Shown here in pieces: positions 18,532 through 27,615 of a DNA stretch of 64,000 nt; positions within the stretch are counted from its first letter, which is position 1; the number at the start of each line of letters is the position of its first letter. The DNA is taken from the NCBI GenBank assembly GCA_027491115.1, contig JAIXWV010000028.1, forward strand, positions 51,857 to 115,856. Direction: 5' to 3'. The position numbers were made by a program, and so were the translations under genes. Below the pieces are notes generated by a model. The model ran no database searches and was not told the origin of the DNA. It saw only the letters and a program-made list of their open reading frames with translations. This DNA is from Pseudomonadota bacterium (GTDB taxonomy: Bacteria; Bdellovibrionota; UBA1018; CAIMNF01).

Positions 18532-19395
18532 ATGAAGTACTTCATGTTGTTGTGGGTCGGGCTGTTTCCTTCATGGGCTTTCGGAAAGAAAGTGGGGTTG
18601 GAGATCCACTACGCGTGCGTGGGTCTGGACGGGATTCCCATTTCAGAGGGGACATCCCTAGCGTCCCAATGTTGCTCAGGAGGGCGTTTGGTTACAAACC
18701 CTCCACCTGCTTGCAAGGCTGGTTTTGGAAGCATCATTTCGGGGGCAGGTGGGGGAGTTGCCAACTTTGTGAATCAAGGAATCCAGGAATTGGGACAGGT
18801 GGCGGACTTCAGTGGGACCACAGCCAATTATGACAACCCTCAGAATGTGGTTCCGGTGGCCGATGCTCAGGCCATGGTGGCCGAAAGCGGAGGACGGTCT
18901 GGAAAGAGGTCGGGAGGAGGCTCTGGTATCTCTTCCGGGGCAGGCGGGGAGTCAGAAGGAAGCGCTCGTGGTTCAGGCGGAGCAGGTGGTGCTGGCGGTG
19001 GAGCCATGGCAGGAGGCGGCCTCGGAACTCCCGGCAATACAAAACGACTGAAGGAAGCAGGCGAAGAGGAGGCAGTACTCGAGGCTGGGAAGTACAAGAG
19101 CGCTGCCGGTCATGATGGTAAAGGCGGAAAAGAAAGCGCCAATTCGCTCGATTTCTTTGGTCGACGCGATTCCGGTGGTGCAAAGACGGGCGGATCCGGT
19201 CAGGGGACACTTCGCTTCGGGGAGTCTCAGGGATCCGGCAATGTTGAAAATGCAGCTCCGCGTTCGGAGGACGATCGGGATTATCTGTCCCGGATCAATC
19301 CAGGAGAAAGCATCTTCAAGGTCGTTTCGAAGCGTTATGTGAAGGAAACGGTAAAGAAGAGCGTGGCCGACGTTGAAAAGTTGCCCTCCGAGTGA
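18532..19395 (+). CDS. Secreted glycine-rich protein of unknown function
   Basis: A 287-residue protein. ATG 18532 has a strong GAGGAGGAG ribosome-binding site and begins a signal peptide (MKYFMLLWVGLFPSWAFG). The GTG start in the track lies upstream of that site. A short Cys-containing N-terminal part (YACVGLDGIP, then a CC pair) is followed by a long Gly/Ser/Ala-rich, probably disordered stretch (about residues 115-245). A C-terminal helix-like segment INPGESIFKVVSKRYVKE closes the protein. No family is recognised. It follows and is coupled to the Cys-containing secreted protein gene. A structural or surface role is inference. Confidence 0.72.
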   Translation: MKYFMLLWVGLFPSWAFGKKVGLEIHYACVGLDGIPISEGTSLASQCCSGGRLVTNPPPACKAGFGSIISGAGGGVANFVNQGIQELGQVADFSGTTANYDNPQNVVPVADAQAMVAESGGRSGKRSGGGSGISSGAGGESEGSARGSGGAGGAGGGAMAGGGLGTPGNTKRLKEAGEEEAVLEAGKYKSAAGHDGKGGKESANSLDFFGRRDSGGAKTGGSGQGTLRFGESQGSGNVENAAPRSEDDRDYLSRINPGESIFKVVSKRYVKETVKKSVADVEKLPSE

Positions 19396-19407
19396 TTTAG
19401 TGGGGGC

Positions 19408-20637
19408 ATGAAGCCTGCTTCGACCCGTGTTTCTTTGTTGAATGCCGCCGTGGTGGTGGCGGCCCTTGGCTACTTTGTAGATATTTATGATCTCCTTTTG
19501 TTTAGCATCGTGCGGGTCGAGAGCCTCAAATCCTTGGGGTTCGCCGGTCGGGAAATGGAAGTGGGAGCTCATCTACACAATATCCAGATGACCGGCTTGA
19601 TGCTCGGAGGAATCCTTTGGGGTGTACTCGGAGATAAAAAAGGGCGACTCTCGGTCTTATTCGGATCCATTTTCCTGTATTCGATTGCGAACCTTCTGAA
19701 CGGCTACGCCGACACATTCACGGAGTACGCCTTTTGTCGGTTCTTCGCGGGCTTGGGGCTCGCCGGGGAATTGGGGGCTGGAATCACGCTCGTGGCAGAA
19801 ACCCTCCCGCCTCATTTACGGGGCTACGGAACCATGATCGTCGCGACGGTCGGTGTTTCGGGTGCGGTGGTTGGGGGTTGGGTGGCCCAGGTGTTCGATT
19901 GGCGCACATCCTTCAAGATCGGTGGAGTGCTCGGGTTTTTGTTGCTGGTCCTTCGGATCGGCGTGTCCGAGTCCGGGATTTTCCAGCACATCAAGGGATC
20001 GGCGGTCAGGCGTGGAAGTTTTTTCAGTCTGTTCAACCATCTCGACCGGTTCCGCCGATTCGGCCTGACCATTCTGATGGGGGTCCCCATTTGGCTCACC
20101 ATCGGGATCCTGGTCAACTACGCTCCTGAGTTTGCCATCCAATGGGGAGTCACAGGAACGGTGAGCACCGCCAAGGCCGTGATGGCTTGCTATGCCGGAT
20201 TCGTGGTCGGGGATTTCCTCTTCGGAGTCCTCAGTCAGTGGATGAAGAGCAGGAATCGGGCAGTGCTGATAGCACTCGTGTTGAACTCGATCGCTTCACT
20301 CTATTACCTGTTGGCAATGGAGGGCGCGAGTCCCGAGAAAGTGTACTGGATGTGCGGCATCCTTGGGACGACAGGTGGATATTGGGCGGTGGTTTGCACC
20401 ATCGCTGCCGAACAGTTCGGAACCAATCTTAGGGCAACCGTCGCGACAGCCGTTCCCAACTTCATTCGATTTGCATTGGTTCCGATGAATCTGTCCCTGT
20501 TGGCCTTGAAGCCCTCCTTCGGGATCGTGCGGTCTGCCCTGTTCGTCGGGGCCGTCGTGGTCATTGTCGCACTGCTGTCTTTGAGAGGACTGAAGGACTC
20601 ATACGGGAAGGATCTCGATTTTGTCGAACCGATCTAG
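19408..20637 (+). CDS. Major facilitator superfamily transporter
   Basis: A 409-residue inner-membrane protein with about 12 hydrophobic segments. The loop motif GDKKGRLSVLFGS between TM2 and TM3 is the MFS A-motif, and an early acidic residue pair in FVDIYDLLLFS matches the metabolite:H+ symporter (aromatic-acid or sugar symporter) branch. The substrate cannot be set. The 3' end overlaps the TTG start of a Nudix hydrolase by 17 bp, and that gene overlaps mutS2, so the three form a compact cluster of unrelated functions. Confidence 0.85.
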   Translation: MKPASTRVSLLNAAVVVAALGYFVDIYDLLLFSIVRVESLKSLGFAGREMEVGAHLHNIQMTGLMLGGILWGVLGDKKGRLSVLFGSIFLYSIANLLNGYADTFTEYAFCRFFAGLGLAGELGAGITLVAETLPPHLRGYGTMIVATVGVSGAVVGGWVAQVFDWRTSFKIGGVLGFLLLVLRIGVSESGIFQHIKGSAVRRGSFFSLFNHLDRFRRFGLTILMGVPIWLTIGILVNYAPEFAIQWGVTGTVSTAKAVMACYAGFVVGDFLFGVLSQWMKSRNRAVLIALVLNSIASLYYLLAMEGASPEKVYWMCGILGTTGGYWAVVCTIAAEQFGTNLRATVATAVPNFIRFALVPMNLSLLALKPSFGIVRSALFVGAVVVIVALLSLRGLKDSYGKDLDFVEPI

Positions 20638-21049
20638 AAAAGCGCAGGTCTGGATTGCCCGAAAAGGCCCCTCCGGAGTGAGTGTTCTGCTGTTCCGGGT
20701 CCGGGAAGAGCGGGGTGGGGGCTGGCATCCTGTCACCGGTGGAGTGGATCCCGAGGAGACTTTTCTCGAGGGGGCCAAGCGCGAGCTCGCTGAAGAGACC
20801 GGATTCGATCCGAAACGTGGAGTCTGGTTCGACCTCGAACTCGAACTGAAGTTCGAAAGCAGGTTCGGACCAGCAAAGGAGCGGGCGTTCGGGTTTCGAT
20901 TGGAAGCGCCCGGAGCGGAGCCGGTGCTCGATCCAGGAGAGCATTTGGAAAGCCGCTGGGAATCGATTGATCAGGCGCTTGTGATGGTGGCTTTTGAATT
21001 TCAACGGGATGCGCTCCGGCGTTTTTCGTGTTACCTTGGGGAGTCATGA
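20621..21049 (+). CDS. Nudix hydrolase
   Basis: A 142-residue protein with a perfect Nudix box at residues 40-62, GGVDPEETFLEGAKRELAEE (GX5EX7REUXEEXGU), which binds metal and hydrolyses nucleoside-diphosphate-linked substrates. The size and the WHPVTGGVDPEE context resemble dihydroneopterin-triphosphate/dATP pyrophosphatases (NudB-like), but the substrate is unproven. The start is TTG 20621 inside the upstream MFS gene, with a GGAAGG ribosome-binding site about 9 nt before it; no ATG exists ahead of the box. The stop overlaps ATG 21046 of mutS2 (ATGA). Confidence 0.9.
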   Translation: MSNRSRKAQVWIARKGPSGVSVLLFRVREERGGGWHPVTGGVDPEETFLEGAKRELAEETGFDPKRGVWFDLELELKFESRFGPAKERAFGFRLEAPGAEPVLDPGEHLESRWESIDQALVMVAFEFQRDALRRFSCYLGES

Positions 21050-23493
21050 GTGCGCGTTCTGCCTGGGATGATCTCGATTGGCCGAAGTTCCTGAATTGGA
21101 CCGCCGAAGAGGCGCGAACTCCTTACGGGAAGCAGAGGATTTTCTCGCTCTTGGAGCCTACTGCATTCGCGCAGTCTCTCGAACGGGCTAGAGAGCTTCA
21201 GTCTGAGACCCAAGAGGTGTCAGCCTTGCTCGAGAAGTCGGCACTCTGGGGACCCTTGAATGGTCTCGAAGAGATCGATGATGCACTCGAAACACTTGAA
21301 AAAGGGGGAGTGCTCGAACCCGCTGCCCTGGCCCGGATCCGCTCCTGGTTGTACGTCTTCGATTCCTGGAGCCATTTCCCTACCGAAAGTGCCGGACGGC
21401 TTTTTCGAGAGGCTCTTGCCACACTTCTCGATCCCCATGAGTGCCTGCGCATTCTCGATCGCGTCCTCACTCCTTCTGGAGAGTTGTCCGAGAAGGCTTC
21501 GGCCGCTCTGGCATCCTTGCATGCGCAGGCGCGTGAAGTCCGTCGGGAGATCGGAATCCGGATGGAGTCTCTTCTTCGGGATTACTCGCAAAAAGGGCTC
21601 CTCCAAGAACGATTTTCAGATGTGCGCGACGGGCGCTATGTGCTCCCGGTGAAAGTCTCCGACCAAAACAAGGTCGAGGGGCGAGTCACCGAGCTCTCTG
21701 TCAGCAAACAAACCGTATTCATCGAGCCCAAGGAAGTCGAGCAACTCCAGGCCCGCTTGCGCAGGTTGGAAGCAGACATCGCTCAAGAGATGTTTGCCAT
21801 CCTCCTCGAGGTGTCTCGACAACTCCGCCCTTTCGGTGATGCCATCGGGGCCTCCATGATCCGTGTCGGTTATTGGGATGCGGTTCAGGCCCGGGCGCGG
21901 ATCGCAAAGGTGTACGGTGGAAAGACGCTCTCATTGAGTCCGGAGCGTGAGTGGCTACTCCAGGACACCGCTAATCCGGTGCTGTTCTGGAATCTCGAGG
22001 AGTCGGCGATTGTCCGGAACTCGATCGAGCTCGGTAAAGGGCAGCAGATGATCCTCCTGTCCGGGCCCAATACCGGCGGGAAAACCGTTCTATTGAAATT
22101 GATGGGTCTTTCCGCAATCTGTGCCCGCTGCGGGTTTTTCTTTCCGGGGACAGGGAAGCTCACGGTGCCCTATTTCGATTCTTTTTTCATCGATCTCGGA
22201 GATCCGCAATCGATCGAAGATCAGATTTCGTCATTCTCGGGTCATGTGCTCAAGATGAAGCGCATTCTTGAGGGACTGGGTCCCCGTTGTTTGATTCTGA
22301 TCGACGAAATGAACTCTGCCACCGATCCCGAAGAGGGTGCGGCGCTGGCCATGGCGTTCATCGAAACCGTTCTCGAAACCGAGGGTGCGATCCTGGTAGC
22401 CACCACTCACGACCCGAAACTGAAGGCCATGGGTGTGGGCGACAGGCGGATCATGAGTGCCAGCATCGTGTTCGATGAAGCGACCCTCAAGCCCACTTAC
22501 CGGGTCGTCTTTGGGGCTCCGGGAAGGTCTCGCGCTCTCGAAACCGCAGCGAGGCTCGGTCTTCCAGCTTCAGTACTCGAGCGTGCCAGGTCCCATCTGA
22601 CCGATGAGCACAAGGTGGTCGAGACCGTGCTCCAGAAGTTGCAGTCCCAGCTCGGAGCCGTGGAGCGCGCCGAGCGGGAGGCGCAGCATCTCCGGGACGA
22701 GGCAGAGCGGATGCGAGCCGAGTGGGAGGAAAAGGTCACGGTCACGGTCCAGGAGTCGCTCGAAAAAGCCCGTCAGAAGTTGAAGCACGTGCTCGAGTTG
22801 GCCCAGATCGAGGTTCGAGAGACCATCAAAAAGATCCAGTCCACCAAGTCGCACAAGCAATTGGACGAGATCCGTCGCGAGTTGAACGACGTGTTCGAGC
22901 AGGGTGAGAAGCGGATCGGCACTTCCGTGACCGAGGCGGCGCCCGAGCTCAGTGAGGCTTTCGGAGAAGAGGTGAATCCCCCTCTCGAAACTCCTCGATT
23001 TGAACAAGGCGTGTGGGTGCGGGTTCCGAAGTGGAAGAACGTGGGCGAAATCATCGAGTGGGACGGTAAACGTGCAAAAGTGGCACTGGGTGCCCAACAG
23101 GCGGCCACCGGAATGGGGAAAGCCTTTGTCGTGACCGTCTACCCGGTTGAGATGGAGCCGCTCTCGGAGCGTGAGTTGAAGACGGTGCTGGGTGTCCGGG
23201 GCGGAGTCGGGCAGCAGCGGTCGACGAAGGTGACCGTTCAGTCAGAAAGCGTGGGGCCCGTTTCCGATCAGATCGATCTCAGAGGGCAGCGACTGGAAGA
23301 TGCGGTCCGGGAAGCGGGGTCGTATCTGGATCGTGCTTTCCGCTCAGGTAAGAACGAGGTCACCATCGTTCACGGTCTTGGGACGGGGGCTCTCCGCGAG
23401 GGGATCCGGAGCTTACTGAAAAAGACCAATTACGTGGCCCAGTTCCAGGATGCGGGCTCCAGCGGCGCCACGCTGGTTCGATTTTCAGTCTGA
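21046..23493 (+). CDS. mutS2: MutS2 endonuclease / ribosome-collision factor family ATPase
   Basis: An 815-residue MutS2 protein. It has the coiled clamp/lever region, an ABC-type ATPase with Walker A SGPNTGGKTVLLK (about residue 338) and Walker B LILIDEMNSATDPEEGAALA, a second long coiled-coil (about 520-640), and a C-terminal Smr nuclease domain from about residue 743 (DLRGQRLEDA, then IVHGLGTGALR). It lacks the mismatch-binding domain of MutS. Family members suppress recombination or act on collided ribosomes. ATG 21046 overlaps the Nudix stop; the track's GTG 21028 would extend into that gene. The Walker B neighbourhood reads DEMNSATDP where most MutS2 proteins have DELGAGTDP. Confidence 0.95.
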   Translation: MSARSAWDDLDWPKFLNWTAEEARTPYGKQRIFSLLEPTAFAQSLERARELQSETQEVSALLEKSALWGPLNGLEEIDDALETLEKGGVLEPAALARIRSWLYVFDSWSHFPTESAGRLFREALATLLDPHECLRILDRVLTPSGELSEKASAALASLHAQAREVRREIGIRMESLLRDYSQKGLLQERFSDVRDGRYVLPVKVSDQNKVEGRVTELSVSKQTVFIEPKEVEQLQARLRRLEADIAQEMFAILLEVSRQLRPFGDAIGASMIRVGYWDAVQARARIAKVYGGKTLSLSPEREWLLQDTANPVLFWNLEESAIVRNSIELGKGQQMILLSGPNTGGKTVLLKLMGLSAICARCGFFFPGTGKLTVPYFDSFFIDLGDPQSIEDQISSFSGHVLKMKRILEGLGPRCLILIDEMNSATDPEEGAALAMAFIETVLETEGAILVATTHDPKLKAMGVGDRRIMSASIVFDEATLKPTYRVVFGAPGRSRALETAARLGLPASVLERARSHLTDEHKVVETVLQKLQSQLGAVERAEREAQHLRDEAERMRAEWEEKVTVTVQESLEKARQKLKHVLELAQIEVRETIKKIQSTKSHKQLDEIRRELNDVFEQGEKRIGTSVTEAAPELSEAFGEEVNPPLETPRFEQGVWVRVPKWKNVGEIIEWDGKRAKVALGAQQAATGMGKAFVVTVYPVEMEPLSERELKTVLGVRGGVGQQRSTKVTVQSESVGPVSDQIDLRGQRLEDAVREAGSYLDRAFRSGKNEVTIVHGLGTGALREGIRSLLKKTNYVAQFQDAGSSGATLVRFSV

Positions 23494-23570
23494 TCCGTGC
23501 AGGCAAGTTTTGCCCAGTCAAATAAATCAGGATTGTGTAAAAAATAGGTTTCTCCTAGGCTTAAAGGAGG

Positions 23571-24092
23571 ATGAGCGAGCATGATCTGATTCGGATCTTC
23601 ACAGAATGGAATCTTCGTTCTTTTTCGGGGGAGCTTCCCGTTCCTGAAATCCGTTGGAATTCCCGACTCAAGACTTCTGCCGGAAGGTTCATTCCAGACC
23701 GGACCCGCTCCATCATCGAAGTGGCGACCTACCTTTGCGAAGAACCCAATGCCGAGCACTTGATCCGCGATACGATCGGGCACGAGATGATCCATTTTTG
23801 GCTCTGGGAACGTCGCATGCCCTACGGACACACTCCTGAGTTCCACCGCAAGATGGAAGAAATCGGGGTGAGCCGGTACAACAGCGTGCCCAGGCACAGG
23901 CCGTTCAAATACTGTTATGCTTGTCCGTCTTGCGATCAGAAGATCCTGACCCGCAAGCGAATCCGCAAGGCGGCTTGTGCGAAATGCTGCAATGCCCACA
24001 ATGACGGAGAGTTCCATTCCCGCTTTCAGCTCAAATTGGTGGCCGTGGGGGAACAAGTCGGGCAGGTCCCGAGTCGGGAACGGGTCGGTTGA
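23571..24092 (+). CDS. SprT-like zinc-dependent protein
   Basis: A 173-residue SprT-family protein (related to the metalloprotease domain of SPRTN). The zinc-protease motif HEMIH is at 71-75, with a likely third ligand His in the following GHTPEFH segment. A C-terminal zinc ribbon is formed by Cys 118, 121, 136 and 139. The family is linked to DNA-protein crosslink removal, but bacterial SprT function is poorly defined. The start is odd: a strong AAAGGAGG touches ATG 23571 with no spacer, and a TAA stop lies just upstream in frame. Confidence 0.85.
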   Translation: MSEHDLIRIFTEWNLRSFSGELPVPEIRWNSRLKTSAGRFIPDRTRSIIEVATYLCEEPNAEHLIRDTIGHEMIHFWLWERRMPYGHTPEFHRKMEEIGVSRYNSVPRHRPFKYCYACPSCDQKILTRKRIRKAACAKCCNAHNDGEFHSRFQLKLVAVGEQVGQVPSRERVG

Positions 24093-24123
24093 TCTCACCG
24101 GCGCCCCGTGTTAGCGTGAGGCC

Positions 24124-24897
24124 GTGCATTCCCCGGTAGAGAATTTGATGGAGCCCTGGATCGAAGAGCTGAAACGTTCGTTTTCGGCCTTCCCGGATTT
24201 TGTTGAAAAAGTGAGCTCCGCACTTCCTGTGATCGAGCGTCATTTGTCGGATTTGGGAATTGAGAATGCCGCCCTTGAAGCCCGTATGGCTGTCTTGGAG
24301 GCTGCAAGCATCCAGCCGGGTACAACGGGTATGGCCCCCGAGGCCCGTCAGGAGATGAATGCCTTGCTCGAGCGTTTTGAGAGCGAACTCGAATCCACCC
24401 GGGCGGCCGCCGATTCAGCCACTCGCGAGCTGACCACGCTCAAGCGTGAGTTGCAGTCGCGTGACGCGGAAATCGAGCGTCTTCGGACCGCCCCCCCTGT
24501 TTCCTCGACCCCTCAGAAGACCGTTGTGCGGGTCAGGAAGGAGCTTGCCGAGAAACGGGTCCTCCTCATCGACGATGCCGAGGTGAATCGGGTTCTGCTG
24601 AGCCATTATCTGAAGGGCCTTCCGGTACGGATGGATTATGCCACCACGATTTCCAAGGCAATCGAGCTTTGCTCGCGATTCAAGTACGATCTTTTGATTC
24701 TGGATACAGGGCTGATGGTTCCGGGGGATGATTCCGCTCTCTCGGGCCTGAACTCGTCCAAGGGAGAGGCTCTGTTGTTCGCGTTCACCGAAAAAGAGTC
24801 AGAATCAATGGAAATTCCAGGATTTTCAGGAGTCATATCCCGTGGCCTTCCGCGGGAGAGTCTGATCGAACGCCTGTCCAAGAACCTCTGGTTCTGA
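24124..24897 (+). CDS. Coiled-coil protein with degenerate response-regulator receiver domain
   Basis: A 257-residue protein. Residues 70-123 form a predicted coiled coil (MNALLERFESELESTRAAAD...). Residues 143-257 form a receiver domain with the acidic pair D150/D151 (VLLIDD), the phosphoacceptor candidate D194 (LLILDTG) and T222. The conserved Lys of the last switch position is replaced by Arg (VISRGLP). It has no DNA-binding or enzymatic output domain, and no histidine kinase is nearby. It may signal through dimerisation or protein contact. The start is GTG 24124 or ATG 24148; neither has a decisive ribosome-binding site. Confidence 0.72.
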   Translation: MHSPVENLMEPWIEELKRSFSAFPDFVEKVSSALPVIERHLSDLGIENAALEARMAVLEAASIQPGTTGMAPEARQEMNALLERFESELESTRAAADSATRELTTLKRELQSRDAEIERLRTAPPVSSTPQKTVVRVRKELAEKRVLLIDDAEVNRVLLSHYLKGLPVRMDYATTISKAIELCSRFKYDLLILDTGLMVPGDDSALSGLNSSKGEALLFAFTEKESESMEIPGFSGVISRGLPRESLIERLSKNLWF

Positions 24898-24903
24898 ATC
24901 GGA

Positions 24904-26478
24904 TCAGAATAGGGAGTAACTCACTCCGGTCGACATCGTCCAACGGAAGTACTGGTAGGTGTCCGAAACAGAAGAGATGTTCCGCGAGATCGAGCCGTCC
25001 GCAGTGAAGCTCCAGCGCGGTCCGAGCTGATGGAGCATTTGGAGACCCAGGGTGAAATTGCGGTCTTTCCTCTCTCCTCCTTGTCTGTGACTGAAGTCGG
25101 TTTCTGAAACGCCAGCCGTGACAAAACCTTTGGTCCGATCTGAAAACAGGAGGGCGTTTTGAAACAGAACCGCACGGGTCATCGATTGGAAATCCGTTTT
25201 TCCTGTCTCGATCCCGGAGAGTCCGAGAGTCAGCCCGGGATTGAGCCACTTACCCTGGGAAGTGATCGTGAATTGCGATGCCGCACTCCAACCGAGGCCT
25301 GTTCTCCGTTCGTTCCGTGCGAACAGGAGGTCACCAAAGAACAATTGTGGACCGGCACCCGCGCTCAGATTCACTCCCATGCGCTTGCCCCATTTGAAAC
25401 GGTAGTAGGCTTCGAGTTCGGATGTGGCACTGAACTGTCTGAAGGTCGAGCTCTCCGTACTATTCCTATCGAACTGGTTCTGGAAGGTGTGCCCAAGGTC
25501 GATCTTGAATCCGTAGTTGGACGGATCCAGCGGCCGATGGTTGAGAAATAGCGAGAGTTCCTGGGTCAGAAACTCCCCCTCACGGGTGTCGGAGTTGAAG
25601 TTCTTGTTGTAGGACATCCGGTAAGACGGAATCCACTGGAAGTTCTCAGTGGGCGAACTCATCCTGCCGATGCCCGCTTGGACCAGGGTCTTGAAGGTGT
25701 CCTGGTTGATATTGAGGACCCCTTCTGCTTGATCTGGAAGGGCCTGGACGTTCGAGTCATATCCCAAGGCGAGCGCGACCGATCCGAAGTTTTGAGCCCG
25801 ATCCAGAGGAGCCAGGATCCGTTCACAGGCCTGGAGGATGTTTTTTGCCGTGACGGATTGCTTCGCCAGGGGACGTGCCAGGAGTTTCGCGTTCACGAAG
25901 CTCGCACTCGCTGCGCCCGACTCACCTATTTTTAATTGTGCCTGGCCCAGATAAAAGGCCGCAGGTGCAGCGATCTCGTCGAGGCTTGAATCGGAAGCTG
26001 TTTTGAACCGGACGGCGGCTTCAGCATTCCTTCCAGCTTCGAAGTGAATCATTCCAAGAAAGAAGGACGCAGGTGCGATGTTGAATCCCGATCGGATCGA
26101 AGCCTCGAACAGCGGAATCGCCCCCTCCTTCTGGAGAGTTCTGAATCGAAGGACGCCCAGTTCGAATTGATAGGGAGCCAGTTCCTTTTCTGGAGCGCCA
26201 GCTTGAGACTTGGCTTCAATCAAGGACTCATAGGTGCTCGCACTTTCAGCGTCGTTCTTGGCTGTTTTGAGTGCGAGAGCTTTCAGTTCGAGGAACTCGA
26301 TTGATCCCGGCGTATCACGCAAGAGCTCGTTCAGGATCTTGAGACTTTCCTGATATTTTTTCTCGTTATATGCGATCACAGCCAAGCTGTATTTCGGTTC
26401 TTGTTGCTTGAGGATGTCAGCTCGCGCTGAAGCGAGGCTGCACAGAATCAAAATCAAAAAGGTGGAAATGATCCTCAT
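24904..26478 (-). CDS. TPR-containing outer-membrane beta-barrel protein
   Basis: A 524-residue protein. The true start is ATG 26478, where a signal peptide begins (MRIISTFLILILCSLASARA). The 69 residues that the track adds upstream are Arg/Pro-rich noise overlapping the divergent gene. Residues about 25-250 are TPR-like helices (YNEKKYQESLKILNELL, FFLGMIHFEAGRNAEAAVRF). The C-terminal half is a run of amphipathic strands ending in SYSLF, typical of a barrel. Periplasmic TPRs plus a C-terminal barrel recall Slam and PgaA-type export porins, but no sequence identity is claimed. It is divergent, by 73 bp, from the FecR-domain gene. Confidence 0.75.
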   Translation of the reverse strand: MRIISTFLILILCSLASARADILKQQEPKYSLAVIAYNEKKYQESLKILNELLRDTPGSIEFLELKALALKTAKNDAESASTYESLIEAKSQAGAPEKELAPYQFELGVLRFRTLQKEGAIPLFEASIRSGFNIAPASFFLGMIHFEAGRNAEAAVRFKTASDSSLDEIAAPAAFYLGQAQLKIGESGAASASFVNAKLLARPLAKQSVTAKNILQACERILAPLDRAQNFGSVALALGYDSNVQALPDQAEGVLNINQDTFKTLVQAGIGRMSSPTENFQWIPSYRMSYNKNFNSDTREGEFLTQELSLFLNHRPLDPSNYGFKIDLGHTFQNQFDRNSTESSTFRQFSATSELEAYYRFKWGKRMGVNLSAGAGPQLFFGDLLFARNERRTGLGWSAASQFTITSQGKWLNPGLTLGLSGIETGKTDFQSMTRAVLFQNALLFSDRTKGFVTAGVSETDFSHRQGGERKDRNFTLGLQMLHQLGPRWSFTADGSISRNISSVSDTYQYFRWTMSTGVSYSLF

Positions 26479-26551
26479 ATGGGTCCGGGGTGACACTCTT
26501 GTTGGCCAGGAAACATGCCGAATAAGATTAGAGTAAGGAAGGGTGGGGTAA

Positions 26552-27598
26552 ATGAAAAGGGGCATTCGTTCCGCATGGGCTCTTTTGGGGCTCCTTGTTA
26601 CTTTTTCCGCTATCGGGGCCGATGCTCCGATCGGGAAAGTGGTGAGCATGCAAGGCAAGGTCGTTGCCCGCGTCGAGGGCACCATTGCCGGTCTGGCTCG
26701 CCTTCGTTACCTCAAGTCCGGTGACTCCGTTTACAGAAAAGATTTGATCAACACCTCGAGCGACGGGAGCGTCAAAATTCTGTTCAATGACGAGTCCATT
26801 ATGGATGTCGGTCCAAGCTCTTTGTTCAAGGTTGCTCAATTCGATTCAGCAGCCAACTCCAAGGACCGTCGTGTCGAAATGGGACTGGAGTACGGAAAGG
26901 TCCGTGCTTCCATCAACCAGAAAGTCGGTCCCCGTGGAAGGTTCCTGTTGAGGACCCGCGCCGCAACCATGGGTGTTCGGGGAACTGAATTTTACGTGAT
27001 GAGCGACATTCTCGGAGCTCCAGGAGGCCAACCGGATCCGGAGCAACCGAGATCGGAGCCCGTCAAGACCCAGGTGGTGGTCACCGAAGGAAAGGTCGAG
27101 GTCGCCAAAACAGTACCTCCTTCTGCCGGACCGAAGGAACGTGAGGCGGCGAAGCCCGTCGAAGTGAATCCCGGAGAAAAAATAACCGCAGTGGTCGAAA
27201 CCGCTCCACAAAAGAAGGGTGAAGCAACCCTGAGTCCGCCAGAGGTGCGCGAGCCACCCAAGGTGGAGAAGATCACTCCTGAAGAGATCAAGACGGTCGA
27301 GGCCGAGGTGAAGTTGAAGGACACGACTTTTGCCAAGGCGATCGTGGTGGAACCCGAAGCCGAACCGGGTCAGGCGGGATTGCCTCAGGTGCAAGGGGGG
27401 CGGGGTCCTGAAGTCGGGGGCGAAACCCTCGCTGCGATCCAAGAAATGATGGCCAAGAACCCGGGCAATATCGAAGTGCCGAAGGCCGGAGAGCTCGGAA
27501 TTCCAGGATCCTTTCAGGCGCAACCCGGGTTCAATGGCAACTTTCTTCCTGGGTTCAATCGTCCGATGGCGAAGTTGAAGGTCATCTTCAATCGATGA
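26552..27598 (+). CDS. FecR-domain exported protein
   Basis: A 348-residue protein with a cleavable-looking signal peptide (to IGA-DAP) instead of the N-terminal cytoplasmic anti-sigma segment of classical FecR. Residues about 28-145 form the FecR domain: LRYLKSGDSVYRKDLINTSS, then SVKILFNDESIMDVGPSS and TRAATMGVRGTEFYV. The C-terminal 200 residues are Pro/Glu/Lys-rich and probably disordered. The ribosome-binding site AGGAAGGGTGGGG is purine-rich. No ECF sigma factor is adjacent, so a role as a periplasmic binding or scaffolding module is more likely than sigma regulation. Its stop overlaps the next ORF. Confidence 0.85.
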   Translation: MKRGIRSAWALLGLLVTFSAIGADAPIGKVVSMQGKVVARVEGTIAGLARLRYLKSGDSVYRKDLINTSSDGSVKILFNDESIMDVGPSSLFKVAQFDSAANSKDRRVEMGLEYGKVRASINQKVGPRGRFLLRTRAATMGVRGTEFYVMSDILGAPGGQPDPEQPRSEPVKTQVVVTEGKVEVAKTVPPSAGPKEREAAKPVEVNPGEKITAVVETAPQKKGEATLSPPEVREPPKVEKITPEEIKTVEAEVKLKDTTFAKAIVVEPEAEPGQAGLPQVQGGRGPEVGGETLAAIQEMMAKNPGNIEVPKAGELGIPGSFQAQPGFNGNFLPGFNRPMAKLKVIFNR

Positions 27599-27615
27599 GT
27601 GGGGATCAGGGGATC

